Positions 37,101 to 47,302 of a stretch of DNA of 64,000 bases are shown piece by piece. Below the pieces are notes generated by a model, which was not told the origin of the DNA, searched no databases, and worked only from the letters and a program-made list of their open reading frames with translations. Numbering within the stretch: the stretch's first letter is position 1; the number at the start of each line of letters is the position of its first letter. Source of the DNA: Phallus indusiatus (taxonomy: Eukaryota; Basidiomycota; Agaricomycetes; Phallales; Phallaceae); contig JAQFWX010000016.1 of NCBI GenBank assembly GCA_027605045.1, positions 588,551-652,550 of the forward strand, read 5' to 3'. Position numbers and translations under genes: made by a program.

Positions 37101-38132
37101 TCGTTTAAAATCAGGTGCGCGTTCCTTTTTATCTTTCTTAGTTTCTTTATCAGGCGTCTTCGCCTTTAATTCCTCATACAGCTTCTTATAGTCCTTTTCT
37201 TCCTGAATAGGTTCCGTTTGTATTTTAGAAGACGACGCGACTATTTTTGCCCCGGTACGCGTCCTTTCTCCTTTCATTCTCTCCTTGCCCTTATCTTTGG
37301 GTTTAATAGGAGTTTCAAATTCTGTCCTGACTTCTTCTGCTACTTCAACTATAGTAGCATGCACTGGTATGTTTTCATTTTCGTCAATAGGTTCAATCTT
37401 TATATTGACAATCTTGTCTATCTTCTTAGGTTCTTCGTTTAAGAACCAATTCTGGAAGAACCGTTTGGAGTCTTTTACTCCTTCCCACGGTACCTGGGTT
37501 ATGGGCTTAAACGTTCGTTTTGGCCTCAAAAAAGTTGAGTCCGGTCTCTTCTGTGATTGATACAATTTTAACAAATAATCTATATTGGTTAACAGATTAC
37601 TGTTATCTACAAGCAGCGCCGCCCTTTCCTGCAGCAACCGCCTCTTCTCTTCCTCCAGCCCCGGAGGAGGCTGATTCTCGGACGCGCGTTCTGGCCCGAA
37701 AGCAGAAACGATGACTTGCGCGTCGTTAGCAATGTCCAGGAGGATTTGCTCAACCTGATCGGTTGAGCTATCGACTCCTGCTTCAGCGTTTACGGGTTCC
37801 GACCCAGGTAGGTCTTCTCCCTTCTCTTCGCTGGGTGCCGCTTGCAACTCGTCCTCTGAAGAGGTCAAGTCGCTGAGCGGCGACATCTCTCCTTCAAGGA
37901 AGGGAAGCTTGGAAACGTCGTCTCCTTTCGGAGCCGTTGTTTCCGGGTTTGATTTAGCAGAACTTTTACTCACCTTTTTCTTCTTGACAGGTATTTTCGA
38001 CCTGGTGAGGCCGCTTCGCGTTGTCGAAGGTCCCGTAACATCAGTTGGAGTTTGGAACTCCTTCGTCGCTGGAGCAGGTGAGTCGGCGTAATAAAAGTAC
38101 TTACTGGAGGACATGTCGTTAATTCCGTTCAA
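31179..38132 (-). CDS. Gag-Pol polyprotein of the Ty3/gypsy element
   Basis: One uninterrupted frame of 2317 codons. In order: a charged N-terminal region and Gag core (to about residue 650), the CCHC zinc knuckle CFVCKKEGHTARNC (near 677), the aspartic protease motif ALIDSGS (near 892), reverse transcriptase with YLDDIVIYS (near 1213), RNase H beginning LVTDAS (near 1360), an integrase zinc domain with HAHSILAHLG and CQTCNIC (about 1695-1735), and a DDE core with IGIDFVGPLP, SDRDSLFTS and HPQTDGATER (about 1765-1865). A chromodomain-like segment follows, WAVDRILSHYGQG...FEVLWNSG (about 2062-2100), then about 200 residues of Lys- and Thr/Ser-rich tail that ends acidic. Gag and Pol in one frame without a shift is usual for fungal chromoviruses. 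The chromodomain would steer integration to marked chromatin. Confidence 0.9.
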   Translation of the reverse strand: MNGINDMSSSKYFYYADSPAPATKEFQTPTDVTGPSTTRSGLTRSKIPVKKKKVSKSSAKSNPETTAPKGDDVSKLPFLEGEMSPLSDLTSSEDELQAAPSEEKGEDLPGSEPVNAEAGVDSSTDQVEQILLDIANDAQVIVSAFGPERASENQPPPGLEEEKRRLLQERAALLVDNSNLLTNIDYLLKLYQSQKRPDSTFLRPKRTFKPITQVPWEGVKDSKRFFQNWFLNEEPKKIDKIVNIKIEPIDENENIPVHATIVEVAEEVRTEFETPIKPKDKGKERMKGERTRTGAKIVASSSKIQTEPIQEEKDYKKLYEELKAKTPDKETKKDKKERAPDFKREFTREPSQVPEGGYYSKIRKSKTPQPEPSDSDDSDSEESDDTGGDDSPPGSSMSSDSLSSSESESSSSSDNRRSERRSKRKDKILKHAIKNRKAKDPPVYDGAPDIDVFDKWVFEIRMWKISLGLNDKWAMRWISPYLSGKAADFYMKHVSSRTKKWKLSELFDALFNYCFPPDYKTMLRRRLKTAYQGKKTFRDFARDTRSLAQRFPDINERTLVGILWDGAAPYIRFKWIEHGCSIETTSVKELIRKATRYEIAQLTKNRERQTYRYDPPTSSKLPASLPVAAASPSGGRENRINKDKAPKANVKTEKMKTPRERERLTKQEMNELRAQGRCFVCKKEGHTARNCPNRHTAPAPKIQTNTIKIQEIEELAAENDKIEALTCDIKIDPIYKTKPYQNENCVKIRNKFIEHYGTYFYRDKKGKPQLRFTVCEYGEDYEVTDWTDVSISHIVKKSDVDTGNWDVPSILKQTDQIRKDLRLNKTRAELDKEDAKTSVIELNNLKPGSSKKNVNKNQEANNIERTAMKVKDFTRKMPKPIIIEVMINGHASRALIDSGSLADFMSTTLADQLKVEREMLTKPLTLQMAVQGSRSKINHSALVNFKYQTIDSQRRFDIVNLESYDLILGTPFIFQHKIMMGLNPTRVLIGSKEPLAIEGESITTIHSAVSEVLEEKLEHLRKELKQEAKDLCLNPEDAELPPLRVVNHTIPLIDENKIYSWRPSRCPEALRPVWVEKKKAYLRNGRWRIATGTNASPMLILPKPAKGDGKIRIRTVVDKREQNANTRKMRTPLPDMENILRNVVRHKYRSLIDGKDAYEQIRIVPEHVNRTLFTTPDGTMESLVLQQGDCNGPATYQTLMNHIFAPYIGVFMDVYLDDIVIYSDTISDHILHIRKIFDVLRKQKLFLSPEKMNFFARELKILGHIINDKGIKMDPHKVNKIENWKTPTNKDLLLSFLGAVSYLAANCNGIRIPMGILTTRTGSNKPWRWGATEQRAFEEIIQTVSEHRDKYRVALNYSPDAESINLVTDASLTGASGILSQGNDIKTANIISFWSGKFNKTQQNYPVHEQELLAIVESLKRFRPQLLGIKFRICTDHKSLEHIMSQKNLSARQHRWIDVLNEFDFTIHYIPGKTNVLADALSRLYSDEPLGIVRAESEYINENLPKNGEKQNLSQPVYTGNTEMYNERNPRRSSRVAKRNEGKPEEKETVREKTRNEDAPKRKRGRPKKNKVETDISIDKEMKEKIINGLNDWLTEHVDPKLIKEAAEDTEAELIKNLPALTDVISEGEPGLDIPEIIKGKYKTDIFFRDVIENPNHFKDFKVQKGLIFMISAGKKVLCIPNIKKQGRNIREIIITHAHSILAHLGAKKTLTYLKDNVWWPKMTDDVTAYCQTCNICAMSKADNQKPMGLLRTIEIPTRPWQSIGIDFVGPLPLSKNRHGEFDQICVIIDHLTSMVHLVPTKTTYTAKHMAEVIFDIVYKQHGLPERIISDRDSLFTSLFWKELHKLLGTELRLSSSYHPQTDGATERANRTMTQMLRVCVSQHQNDWVVKLPGIEYAMNNARSETTGFSPFFLNYGQMPRTLIWNNDSEYPGVSKFAEKMKEAIMTAHDLIIEARVKQTRQANKHRRKAEFAEGDLVYLSTKNLRLPKNKTRKLMPKYIGPFAILKVVEPGASFKLDLSPDLKKRGIHPVFHASLLRIHNANDDRRFPGRQLKQIPGFGGKPEEWAVDRILSHYGQGENALFEVLWNSGDITWLTLSEVKHLEALTTYCEAMGIKNAKLLTKGKGRPPSDVLNACITIRNKKNRTNKGNRNAYKLNKSTEKQQRQTHTHTMAEHSEIISLPSEALRMLFSENRRSYQAGRDIRHHEIRTRRNELRSREKVTNEEKKKRKRGKKNKKTKTSETPSSSTNTAVNTNVVVESTIIAPTAIQPEAESEPDILAMTDEELMTYIKNKDTTGEFTSDELLFGPEDMVIERGD

Positions 38133-38247
38133 CAGAATAAGGTAGCGCTTGGTTGTTTGGTGGTTATTGGGAGCGTTGGGGTGATCAATCCGTCCGCTAT
38201 ATAATAGTTAGTTAAATAGGTAAAAGATTCTTACTTTCTCAAAAAAA

Positions 38248-38553
38248 TGTAAAGTCGGTAGAACGTTTAATATAAACTATCGACTTTGCTGGAAGACTTG
38301 CGAACGGTGTGAAGAGTTTTTAAAACTTAGTGAGCAGATATGAGAGTTATAAATCTTCGTTGATTCGAAGTCTAAGGAATTGCATACAAAAATTGAGAGT
38401 TTATATAGATTTTGAGATAAATAAAAAAGGAAATGGTTTGAGTCACAATTGGAGTCATAAAGTGAGTCAGGATAAAAAGAAATATGGATCCGGAAAGTGA
38501 GTATGACTCGTTGAGTGAGTCAAAGCGGCGGTCTCGGTAAGTCGACCCTTACA
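38248..38553 (-). repeat. 5' LTR of the Ty3/gypsy element
   Basis: 306 bp; carries the promoter of the element on the minus strand. Identical by eye to the other LTR. Confidence 0.9.
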
Positions 38554-38682
38554 GTAAATCAGTTCAGATAAAATACGCGTGTACAAGAAGATGTATGAAT
38601 CAATGGAGAGTGTCCCGTGAAATCAAGAAATTCGGGTCAAGAAAAATGCAAACTAAAAGTATCATGGGTATTCATCAAATAT

Positions 38683-40605
38683 CTACTGTCCAACGTTTCC
38701 TGTTCTTTGAGCGACACCTATTCTGGTGTTTGATTCATCGAAGACCGCATATATATTCTAAATAATAAACGGAACGGTTAGTCTTGTCAAGACAAAAGCT
38801 ACGTGATATAAGCAAACCTTGAGGAAGACGTCACCCAGGATATCGAAGGGATTATTACCTCTGCTTTGAATCTAGAAAAAAAAAGGGAATTTAATTGAAA
38901 AACTCCCAAAACGACAGCGGGATTTTGACTTACTCCACCGAATGTCATACCGTTTCCGGCGTCGCCGAAGGCAAACTCGGAAGGATTCACAGTGTACGTC
39001 TGGTTGCCAACTGCAAAGGAAACGCTCGGAACTACAAAAAAGATATTTCATTTGTCAAATACTCTGGTGATCCATGGAAATGATCACATACTTTGAGCAT
39101 CTGAAGGATAAACCCATCCACCTTGTTCCTGGCTTATCGTAGCACCAGGAATGGCGTTGTAGATCTCGTTCGTGATGCTGTCAGAGACCAAAAGCAAGGT
39201 GGTTCCGGTGTCCAAAATGGCACTGTTTCCGGATTGGGTAACTGTCTTCCCATTGATGACAGTGGTTTCACTGGGGAACATCCAGAATCCTTCAGAGTTA
39301 TCTACGGAGGTATATGTTATGCTGGAAAATTTCCCTCAGGAACTGAAAAAATATATCGAAACTAATTGAAAACTGACTCGGATGCTTGGACACCAGCTTT
39401 AGTCGGGTCAATTCCGCCGAAAGTGTAGAAACCATTGCTGTCTCCTTGATCAAGCGCCACACTAAAATATCATGTGAGAAAACATGACCATCTGCTGAAG
39501 AAAAAATGATGGGCATACCTGAAGACACCTTGTGCGAGATTTTGGCTAATAATATTGGCGACTGGAGTCAGGACAGCGTTGGGTTGGACAGTATTAATAG
39601 ACGGCCAGGCCAAACCGAGAAGCCTTTGTGATAGATAATCAACATCAATGCTGAACCCTTAATTCGCAATTGGTTAGTGATAAGCTCACCCGTCACTTCC
39701 ACCTGATTGTTGGAATTGGCTTGAAAGCTGTTGAGCCAATTCGACAGCTTGGTTAGGTATCGTCAGAGCACCAATCTTGACGGCTGATGCGGTTCGCAAT
39801 CATATACGTCAGAGATATCGTTTAAGTTAAGCCTATCAGTACTCACTATCGGTGTAAACATTTCCCTGATAAGCAGTGGCTCAGTTTCGATATGAGAACT
39901 TATAACAGCATGATGATGCATACTCACACTTGCACTAGAACCATCTCCGTAAGAGATGTTCCAATTAGCGCCTTGATCTTCTTGAGCCGTGGATGATGCA
40001 GAAGGTTTGTAAATGTTCTAGAAGGTGGTAAGTCAAGACATAATATATAAATGACGTCGTGTGGCTTCCGTACATGTCCCTCGGTGTTAACGCGAAGTTC
40101 GCTGCTCCAAACCCATAAGTCGCTGGATCCCGTGTCGAAATCCAGATTTAAAGTGACGCCGGGAGTACCAATGGTAACAGGGACAACGTATTCCAGGTCA
40201 TTTTGAACGTCTTCGGCGGGGACCTCAGAAGCGGGGCCGACTGTGCAAAGTGATGAAGACATGAGTGAGGAAGGTATGGACCTATTCAAAAGACGTACTG
40301 TTGGGTGGAGGTAAAGAAGCACCTTCTCCGGTGGGAGGTGGCTGTCGATGACGGTGACCGCGGTGCTTTCTGCGATGTGCTTCAACGTCAACAAGCTTAG
40401 ATTTGAACACAATCCCATTGTGCCCAACCAATACTGGGCTGTCAAAGTTATATCTTCTGGCAGCTCGAGCATAGGCGGCAAAGCCAGACGGACGGCTGTT
40501 GTGTTTGACGAGAGGGAGAGAAACTGGCTTGGATGATTTGGACGACATGCTACGACGAAATAGAGATTTGATTCTGCTAAAAGGTGATTTGATGAATGAA
40601 GGCAT
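38683..40605 (-). CDS. A1-family aspartic protease without visible signal peptide
   Basis: A pepsin-like aspartic peptidase in about nine exons. Exon 1 (40605-40299) encodes a basic N-terminus ([19 protein letters not shown]) and a propeptide-like stretch ending [12 protein letters not shown]. Exon 2 starts [12 protein letters not shown] and carries [11 protein letters not shown] and the first catalytic motif [12 protein letters not shown]. Later exons carry [13 protein letters not shown] (flap), the second catalytic motif [14 protein letters not shown] and the C-terminal ILGDVFLK and [17 protein letters not shown]. Both catalytic Asp residues are present. Agaric homologues are usually secreted, but here no hydrophobic signal follows the chosen start. 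The in-frame start further upstream adds no convincing signal either. An unseen 5' exon or an intracellular/vacuolar enzyme are the alternatives. The retrotransposon target site lies about 125 bp beyond the stop. Confidence 0.8.
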
Positions 40606-42385
40606 TATTGCACCAAACGTCCGCAATTTATAGGAAATTATGGGTGTGTGGATATGGTTTGACGTTGGTTTCCAAATGACAGAATAATAGAAGTAATTGG
40701 TGTGAGTGGATAGTGTGGGGCGCTTTATAGGCAATAACAACCGTCCAACTCAGTCAATTGCCTGGTCCCACGAGGAAAGTGATGTTCGTGTGTCAAGATA
40801 ACTATGATTTACCCTATTGGGGGGATCAGTGAAAGGAGAACCTAAAAAAGGGGCTTCTGAATCCTTAACATGAAGCATATTAAGGAATGGCGACGTAATG
40901 TTGCCATTAATAGGTGTTCCCACTTTTAGAACAACATTCAGGACAACAGATATCCTTTATTGAAAGACTGGATAGACCACGTGTTCTTCAAGGGACCATT
41001 GAGTGAGTTATGAAGCTCCGATCTACCGACTTATTCATTCAAAGAGCAAACAGTGCCAACTGTTCAAATCGAAGGTTCAACAGAAGATTAGGGCTTCCAA
41101 AGCTTGTCAGACAGGTCACAATTTGAATGACAAGTCACAATCACCATCATGCATCATGGGCTGTTTGATGGCGTATTATGGCGAGCCGCAATAGTGATTT
41201 GCTCCTAAAAACGACTCTCCTTATTTTCCCTTAGCGACTTTACGTTTCACATAAATTTGGATTATACCTAACTGAGAGAAATCCTAACTGTCATTGCAGC
41301 TGATAGTTCGAAACCTAAATGCTGGACCATTTGACTGGGTGGCTTGTATAGGAGAAGGTAGTTTTCCGGCGCCGAATGTGACCCGACTTGCCATTCATTG
41401 AGTTATACATAAACTGTAATGTTCTTGGCGTATTCTTCCACGAGATCAGCTCCTAAACATTGAGCGTGTATATACGTTTATTATTCGGTTTCGTTTGGAC
41501 ACTCCTCTTCTTGTCGCCTTCAGCTTATTTTTTCCAGTAGCGTGAATTCTACGGTTCGGTCCAAGGTTTTGTTAATTTCCGCTGCAAGGGTTGGGATGCC
41601 GCGCGATACACACACAGCCTCCTAATTCTCCCATCCATTGAATCCCTTATTGTCGCTCTGCGGGTGGCATGGTCGCCCGGATTCAAAACCATTCACAGCC
41701 AGCCGCGGGAAATTAGGAGAATGTGGCGTGCATATTGCGAATGATGGTTGATGCTATGCAACCGTAAATTTACAATCGTCGTAAATCATCCACCCGTCGG
41801 GCTATCGTCAAGTTAAAATTAGTCCTTTGTGCCCCAACTACTGCAATAACAATAACCAATAAGCCCCAAAGGAATCGCATGACGCACACATACATATATG
41901 ACGTATGAGTTGATAATCGTGAAAAAAATAGTGTTCGAGATCATTTCCAGAAGCTATTGAAGTTTTAGTGTGCATGTGGAAGAATTCCTTCGAGGAGTTC
42001 ACGGTATTGCAAAGCCAGAGCTTGTGCTGGCTTTCGAATGTTCTCTCCGCTTGAAAGTGGGGCGTTACACACTGTTACGCGGCGTTGCGCTCACACGCTT
42101 CTCCCATTGGCTGCGCATATCTTCACAGAGATAAGTTGACCTCAGCACATTCGTTCCTCCTCTGAACGATTTCTGTTGCACATTCAAATCAACCTTTTGG
42201 TGCTTAATCCTGCATCTGAACGCCGATGAGATATTTCCATGTCCAATTGACACATTAAATACAGCTAGTAGAAATAAAATGCAACGCGAATAAATATTAG
42301 TTAATTTTAAGATAAAAGTCCCATTATGACTAAAAGAAGAAACCGTTCGATAGTCCAAGTGCATCCTGTGCAACTTTTGGCGGCA
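40606..42385. other. Intergenic, aspartic protease promoter to PAL 3' end
   Basis: No gene is recognised. The plus-strand frame at 41003-41194 and the minus frame at 42065-42373 lack family features. If the protease has a missing signal-peptide exon it would lie just right of 40605. Confidence 0.5.
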
Positions 42386-45327
42386 TCACAGACGAGCCGA
42401 AAGAGCGGCGCCAGGACGCTTGAAAATTTTCTCCAAAACATCGTTCATCCTACCGTCCCTGATTGCTTCATATATGAATGAGATAGTCTGGCCTATATTT
42501 GGTCGGGGGTCGGGATTTTGGAATTGTTCGAAATTGACGATACCGTGCATCGGAATGTTCAAATCTAGACGAATGTACTCGTAGAGCGGGCGAGTTCGAC
42601 CTAGGAGATGAGCAGCAGGAGCACGGGGATTGAAGGAAAATGATTCGTATCCGGAGGCGATAGCAGAGTTGTCAAATTGACCGGATAGATATGCTCTTCG
42701 GAGATTGTTTAATAGAGTTGTACCCCGGCTGGCAAAAGACCGACGAAGTTCTGAAATACATTTCAATGAAATTGATCCCGCGATTTGCCTTTTTGATAGT
42801 CCTTCGTAGAGTGGGCCTAGTATGGCTGATGCAGCGGCTTCCAATCTTTGTGGTGCGTCCATAGTTGTTGTTGAATCGAGCGATGCGTATACTTTTGGAA
42901 TTATTTCGGCACTCAAGGACGATACGTCGATGCTTGATGAAAAACCGGTAGCGATGTGTTTGCGCAGTTCATCCGTCAGGAGGTCTGCGATGGCGACTTT
43001 GAATTGTTTCTGAAGTGCACGAATATCCAAAGCTTGACATAACACGTATAAGTATGACGCGAATAACTATATTGGTTTTAATCTCAGTTATTCTCCTGGT
43101 ATATGCCATATAAGAAAAGGGCAAACCATGTTCAAAACCTCCAACGCTTTTAATGTCGCACGTCCAGAAATCAATGCCAAGGAACTGAGTTTTGTGGGTT
43201 CAAGGAGTTTTCAGAGGAATGAAGAACATCACATACTTGATAGCCTGATTATGCATCTCGGCACTTTGTACGTTCGTGGCAACATGTCCGGCTAACCACC
43301 CGAGTTCACTAACATACGAGGCCATCGCGATGTCAAGACCTTTGGCATGATAATTCAAGCTCGGATCCGTAGCGGCTACACTTGGCGCCAGGCCATTATT
43401 GAACGCGGGATTAAGGAGTTCCGTCGCCTGTGAAAAGAGCAATTTTCCCAGCAAGTACAAAGATAGACGAGTCTTCTCGAAAGATGTTGTAAGCGATAGA
43501 GCTTGGAAATTGCCACCGTGATGGACTTGTCGCTTATTTGCGTCGAATATTGGGTTATCAGTGGCTTTTATTGTACGTTAGCTCATAAGCCCTTAACGGT
43601 GGTACAATAAGGAATAGTTCGTACTCGAATTGATTTCAATTTCAATTGTCTTTACCGCACTCATGACGTCCTCAATCAGAGGACCCAGCCATTGAGGAGC
43701 AGTTCGTATTGGGTACCGGTCTTGCCTTAGCTCTCCTTTGTCGTCGTGAATGCTCGCTTCATCGTGATGCGCTCTGGCCGGAACTGCAAGGGAAGAATGT
43801 TCAAGAAGATCATAGAGAATACCCGCGACTTCGATCTATGAAGGGAAATAATCAACAACGAAAATCAAACGGAAGGTAATGATGGGGCTCACTTGACCAG
43901 GATGTGGCCTGGCTTCGGCAATAAAAGGTGCAAAATTCGCTTGAGTTCCCAAGAGTGCTTCTGTTCCTAGCGCCGTACAAACCTTTGAAACAAAGGCAAG
44001 ATTAAATTGATTTCGATTTCGAAGGCTATCATAATTACCTGAGCAAGAACGATAGCCCCAACACTTTCGTACGCAATGAGAGAGCCCACGCTAGCGGAAA
44101 AACTGGTGCCGTTCATCATGCCGAGATGTTCCTTATCTCTCTGATAACATCAAAATGGATAAATTAAGGCTTTCAGTAATCAACGGGAATGGGGGAGTCC
44201 GTACCAATGTGAAGGGCTTTAAACCATGACGCGGAAGCGCTTCGGATGCGGGAAGAATATCAACTGATTTCCCTGGTTTCGAGGAAGGACTCCGCACGAA
44301 GATGTGAGGAAATCCCATCAGAGTACCGGCGATGTAGGATAGTGGGGATAAATCTGTCACATGTCAAGAAGATGTCAGTTAAATGGAGTTATCTGAAAGT
44401 TTTTGATGAAGTTTTACCTCCCGAAGCACTGACACTTGATCGGAGAGGTACAAGCTACGAAAATAAAGAAAATGAGTTTAGTTATCGACGGTACCCCAAT
44501 TATGAACAATGGCACCTACTGGGGTAATATTTTTATTTAACAGACTGGTCATGGAACCGATCAAGTCCCATCTGATCGCGGAATGGCCTCTTATCAGCGA
44601 ATTGGCACGCACAAGAATCGCGCCTCGGACCCAAGTAGGGGGCATGCTAGTTGACATTGGTGGTTGAAGCAAACGAGGACCCTGGTTATAGTTATCCTCT
44701 TCTTCTGTGCCTTTCCGTAAGGCGGAAGGAAGAATACCGATATTTTGGTGTTGTAGTAGTGCTAGACCGAGAGTATCATGTTTGTCCGTTCTTGTATCAG
44801 CTATTAAGCACAAGTCAATACAATTTCGATCAAGGTAATTAATGAGGGTGTAACTGACCACTTCCACCAACGCCGGTACTGACACCGTAGATGCTTTTAC
44901 CAGCATTCATTTTGCCCACCAAGAAATTTCGACAGTCATCTACGCGCTGTTTCAATTGCGGATCCTGAGAAAGGTTAACTTGAGGGGAGTAACGTGCGGC
45001 GGCAACAACAGCTGGAATGGATAGGCCATAACCGTCTACAAGAATAGGTTTTCCAGATCTGTTTCAAAAAGAGTAAATCAATACAGGGCAACGAGCTTGT
45101 TTCAAACACGTTCGTTACCTGTATTGTCTTGTTTGAGCTTGAAAACTGAGAAATGTGTCAAGGAGTGTGTAACCTCTACGTCCGCTATTAGGGGAAGAGG
45201 GTTGGGAGGCTTGAAAGGTATTATTTACGGTAGTCATGGTAGAGAGAGAAAAAGTGTTGAAAGGTAAATCATCGCACACGGCTTCGTTTTTGACAAAGGT
45301 ATGTTTGTCACTATTTGTTGACTCCAT
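42386..45327 (-). CDS. PAL: Phenylalanine ammonia-lyase (aromatic amino acid lyase)
   Basis: The enzyme removes ammonia from phenylalanine (and often tyrosine) to give cinnamate. About ten exons encode roughly 700 residues, the usual fungal length. The N-terminal ~70 residues are poorly conserved (MESTNSDKH...). Then come [38 protein letters not shown] and the selectivity loop LLQHQNIG. The MIO-forming Ala-Ser-Gly is in [16 protein letters not shown]. Later are [29 protein letters not shown] and the C-terminal shield domain in the last exon (43045-42386), ending [10 protein letters not shown]. The His-Gln pair in the selectivity loop fits fungal PALs that also accept tyrosine. All expected catalytic blocks are visible, so the enzyme is probably active. 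The start codon is the first ATG of the open first exon. Confidence 0.9.
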
Positions 45328-47302
45328 GGGCCTAGTGCTGAAAAAATTTAGTCAAAACGGCCTGATATAACCGATTCCGATCATGGAGTCTTTTGTCGCT
45401 GTGTCGCTGTGTCAGGTCAGGTTTGCTTGTTACATGACGGCTTGATGGGTGAACACAGGGTCTTTAATAAAAGGGCTTTCATACCCAACTTTGACAGTGT
45501 AATCATAGCTTATAATACCAGTGTATAAATGTTAAGCTGGAATTTTTTCGATTTCCATGGTACCTGTGGATAGACTCAGGGTCACAATTCGTTGCGTAAT
45601 GCTCTCCTACGATCACTACCCATTAATATCGACCGTTGGGTCCGCGGTTAGCGACAAAACGCATCGGGCCTCGAGGCTTTGTTTGCAGAGTTGGGCCTAA
45701 GTATGAAAGGCATGACATGCATGACGCATTAGTCGTGTCCAAAGACGTACTAAACCGCAAAAAAATGGTTTAGACAAGATACCTCCGAGGAGAAAGAGAT
45801 GCGGCTGTGACTGGGGAATTTCGGATCTTACCTGGCCTGACTCTGACCACCATATAGATATATAATGAAATATATCAGCTATATGGGGGCCGTAAAAACA
45901 AAAGCAATAACGGATCATGAGTACTCCGGAGAATATCCCAGATGTTTTGGAAGGCCGGCAGGAGCTCTCTCCACGTTTCTCATGCAGGATGCATAGCACT
46001 ATCAAGCTGCACGAAACCCTGAAAGAAGAATGCAAAGTCCGATTTGATTAGCACGACGTCTTGTCGAAGTACCAAATCTGCAGATGTATATAAAGCAATG
46101 TGTACGGATGAGGGTAAAGGACAAGCCGAGGCGCCGGATCACAAGCGGACTTGGCAACACCCCGAAAGAAACTTACGCGTTGACCTATTCCCTCATGAGT
46201 CCCTTTACATACACCATTCGCCATCCATCACAAACGATCTGACGGCGACAGTCATTATTAAATAAATGATCATGAACCATTCGTCGATTTTACCATCATA
46301 CGTCGTCATCCGACTCTCCTGCAGCGACGGTCAAAGCAGCGTTAGATTCGTGACACCATTCGCCGAAACCGCTTATACACCCATTATTGAATCCCAGACT
46401 CTTTCCGTGCTTTTTACAAATTCATTCAAGCTTATGACCGTGTTCAATCTCAATCTCAATCATGAAAACCCTTCTGCCAGCATTATTGTACTCCGAACAC
46501 TGTCATTGTCTGCATCCCTGAAGGGTGTTCATTAACATTGTCCGTGATGCGATAGTTTCTGCAACTAAAACTTCGACGGAAAAATATCCCTTGCTAGTGC
46601 GGACCCAGTGGGGAAGAGCCTAAGGGTTGTTGACACAGCATTTGCTCTAACGAGGCCAGTACATCAGTAACAAACACAGCCCTAGAAGACATAGCTTGAG
46701 ATAGCCATGGGTCTCCTTTTCCGTTTCATTCGCTTTGCTGATCCTTTTAGAAACCCCTAATGCACATTACTGGCGACACAAAAGAGCCTGAGACAAACAT
46801 AACTCCTATCTGGCGTTTTCTTTATATTTTCAAGTCGACTCGTAGGCGCTAAACTCAATCGTCATTCTGGCGAATCCTTCTTGAGCATTATTTGACTTAA
46901 AGATGCGACGAGAGGCATTCAATTTTGCAGTTGAAGAAAAGAGACTGCCGTTAATTTCCCACCACACATTTGTTTCCTATCGGCCCGACATTGAACGGAG
47001 ATCTAGATGGGTTACTACTATGCTATGCAAACTCAACACCACACCCCATAGTAAGCACGTGCACGACTTTCCTCGGTCGGTCAAATTTCGGCGATTAGTT
47101 TGTTAATGATAATTGATTTAGCGGTAATTGTTCTTAATTGTGTGAATCTGACCTTTAATTCCAAACCATCTTTAGTTAAACCGCAATGCAAGAACTGAGA
47201 AATGGACCAGCGATTTTGTTGTGAATTAGCGTGGGACCGTAACGCGTGACGCGTCCAGATGCATCTACTAGTCCACATAGGCAAACGCGTCAATACCCCA
47301 CG
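45328..47302. other. Divergent intergenic region, PAL and RNase H2
   Basis: Nearly 2 kb between two divergent genes. The frames at 45697-46035 (minus), 46044-46265 and 46266-46535 (plus) have no recognisable domain. It must hold both promoters; no clear TATA box was picked out. Confidence 0.5.

Larger units (their letters stand above)
30836..38558 (-). mobile_element. Complete Ty3/gypsy (chromovirus-type) LTR retrotransposon
   Basis: Two 306-bp LTRs (30841-31146 and 38248-38553) show no difference in a direct read. Both begin TG and end CA (TGTAA...TTACA). GTAAA stands just outside on both sides (30836-30840, 38554-38558) as a 5-bp target duplication. The element is transcribed on the minus strand, so the right LTR is its 5' LTR. 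A purine-rich tract (minus strand TTGGAGGGCGAG) lies just before the 3' LTR. No TGG-type tRNA primer site follows the 5' LTR; the bases there are T-rich. With a single open gag-pol frame and matching LTRs it looks young and possibly active. Confidence 0.9.

Noticed and set aside
33178..37714. Numerous plus-strand ORFs inside the retrotransposon
   Set aside because: All are antisense shadows of the 2317-codon Gag-Pol frame.
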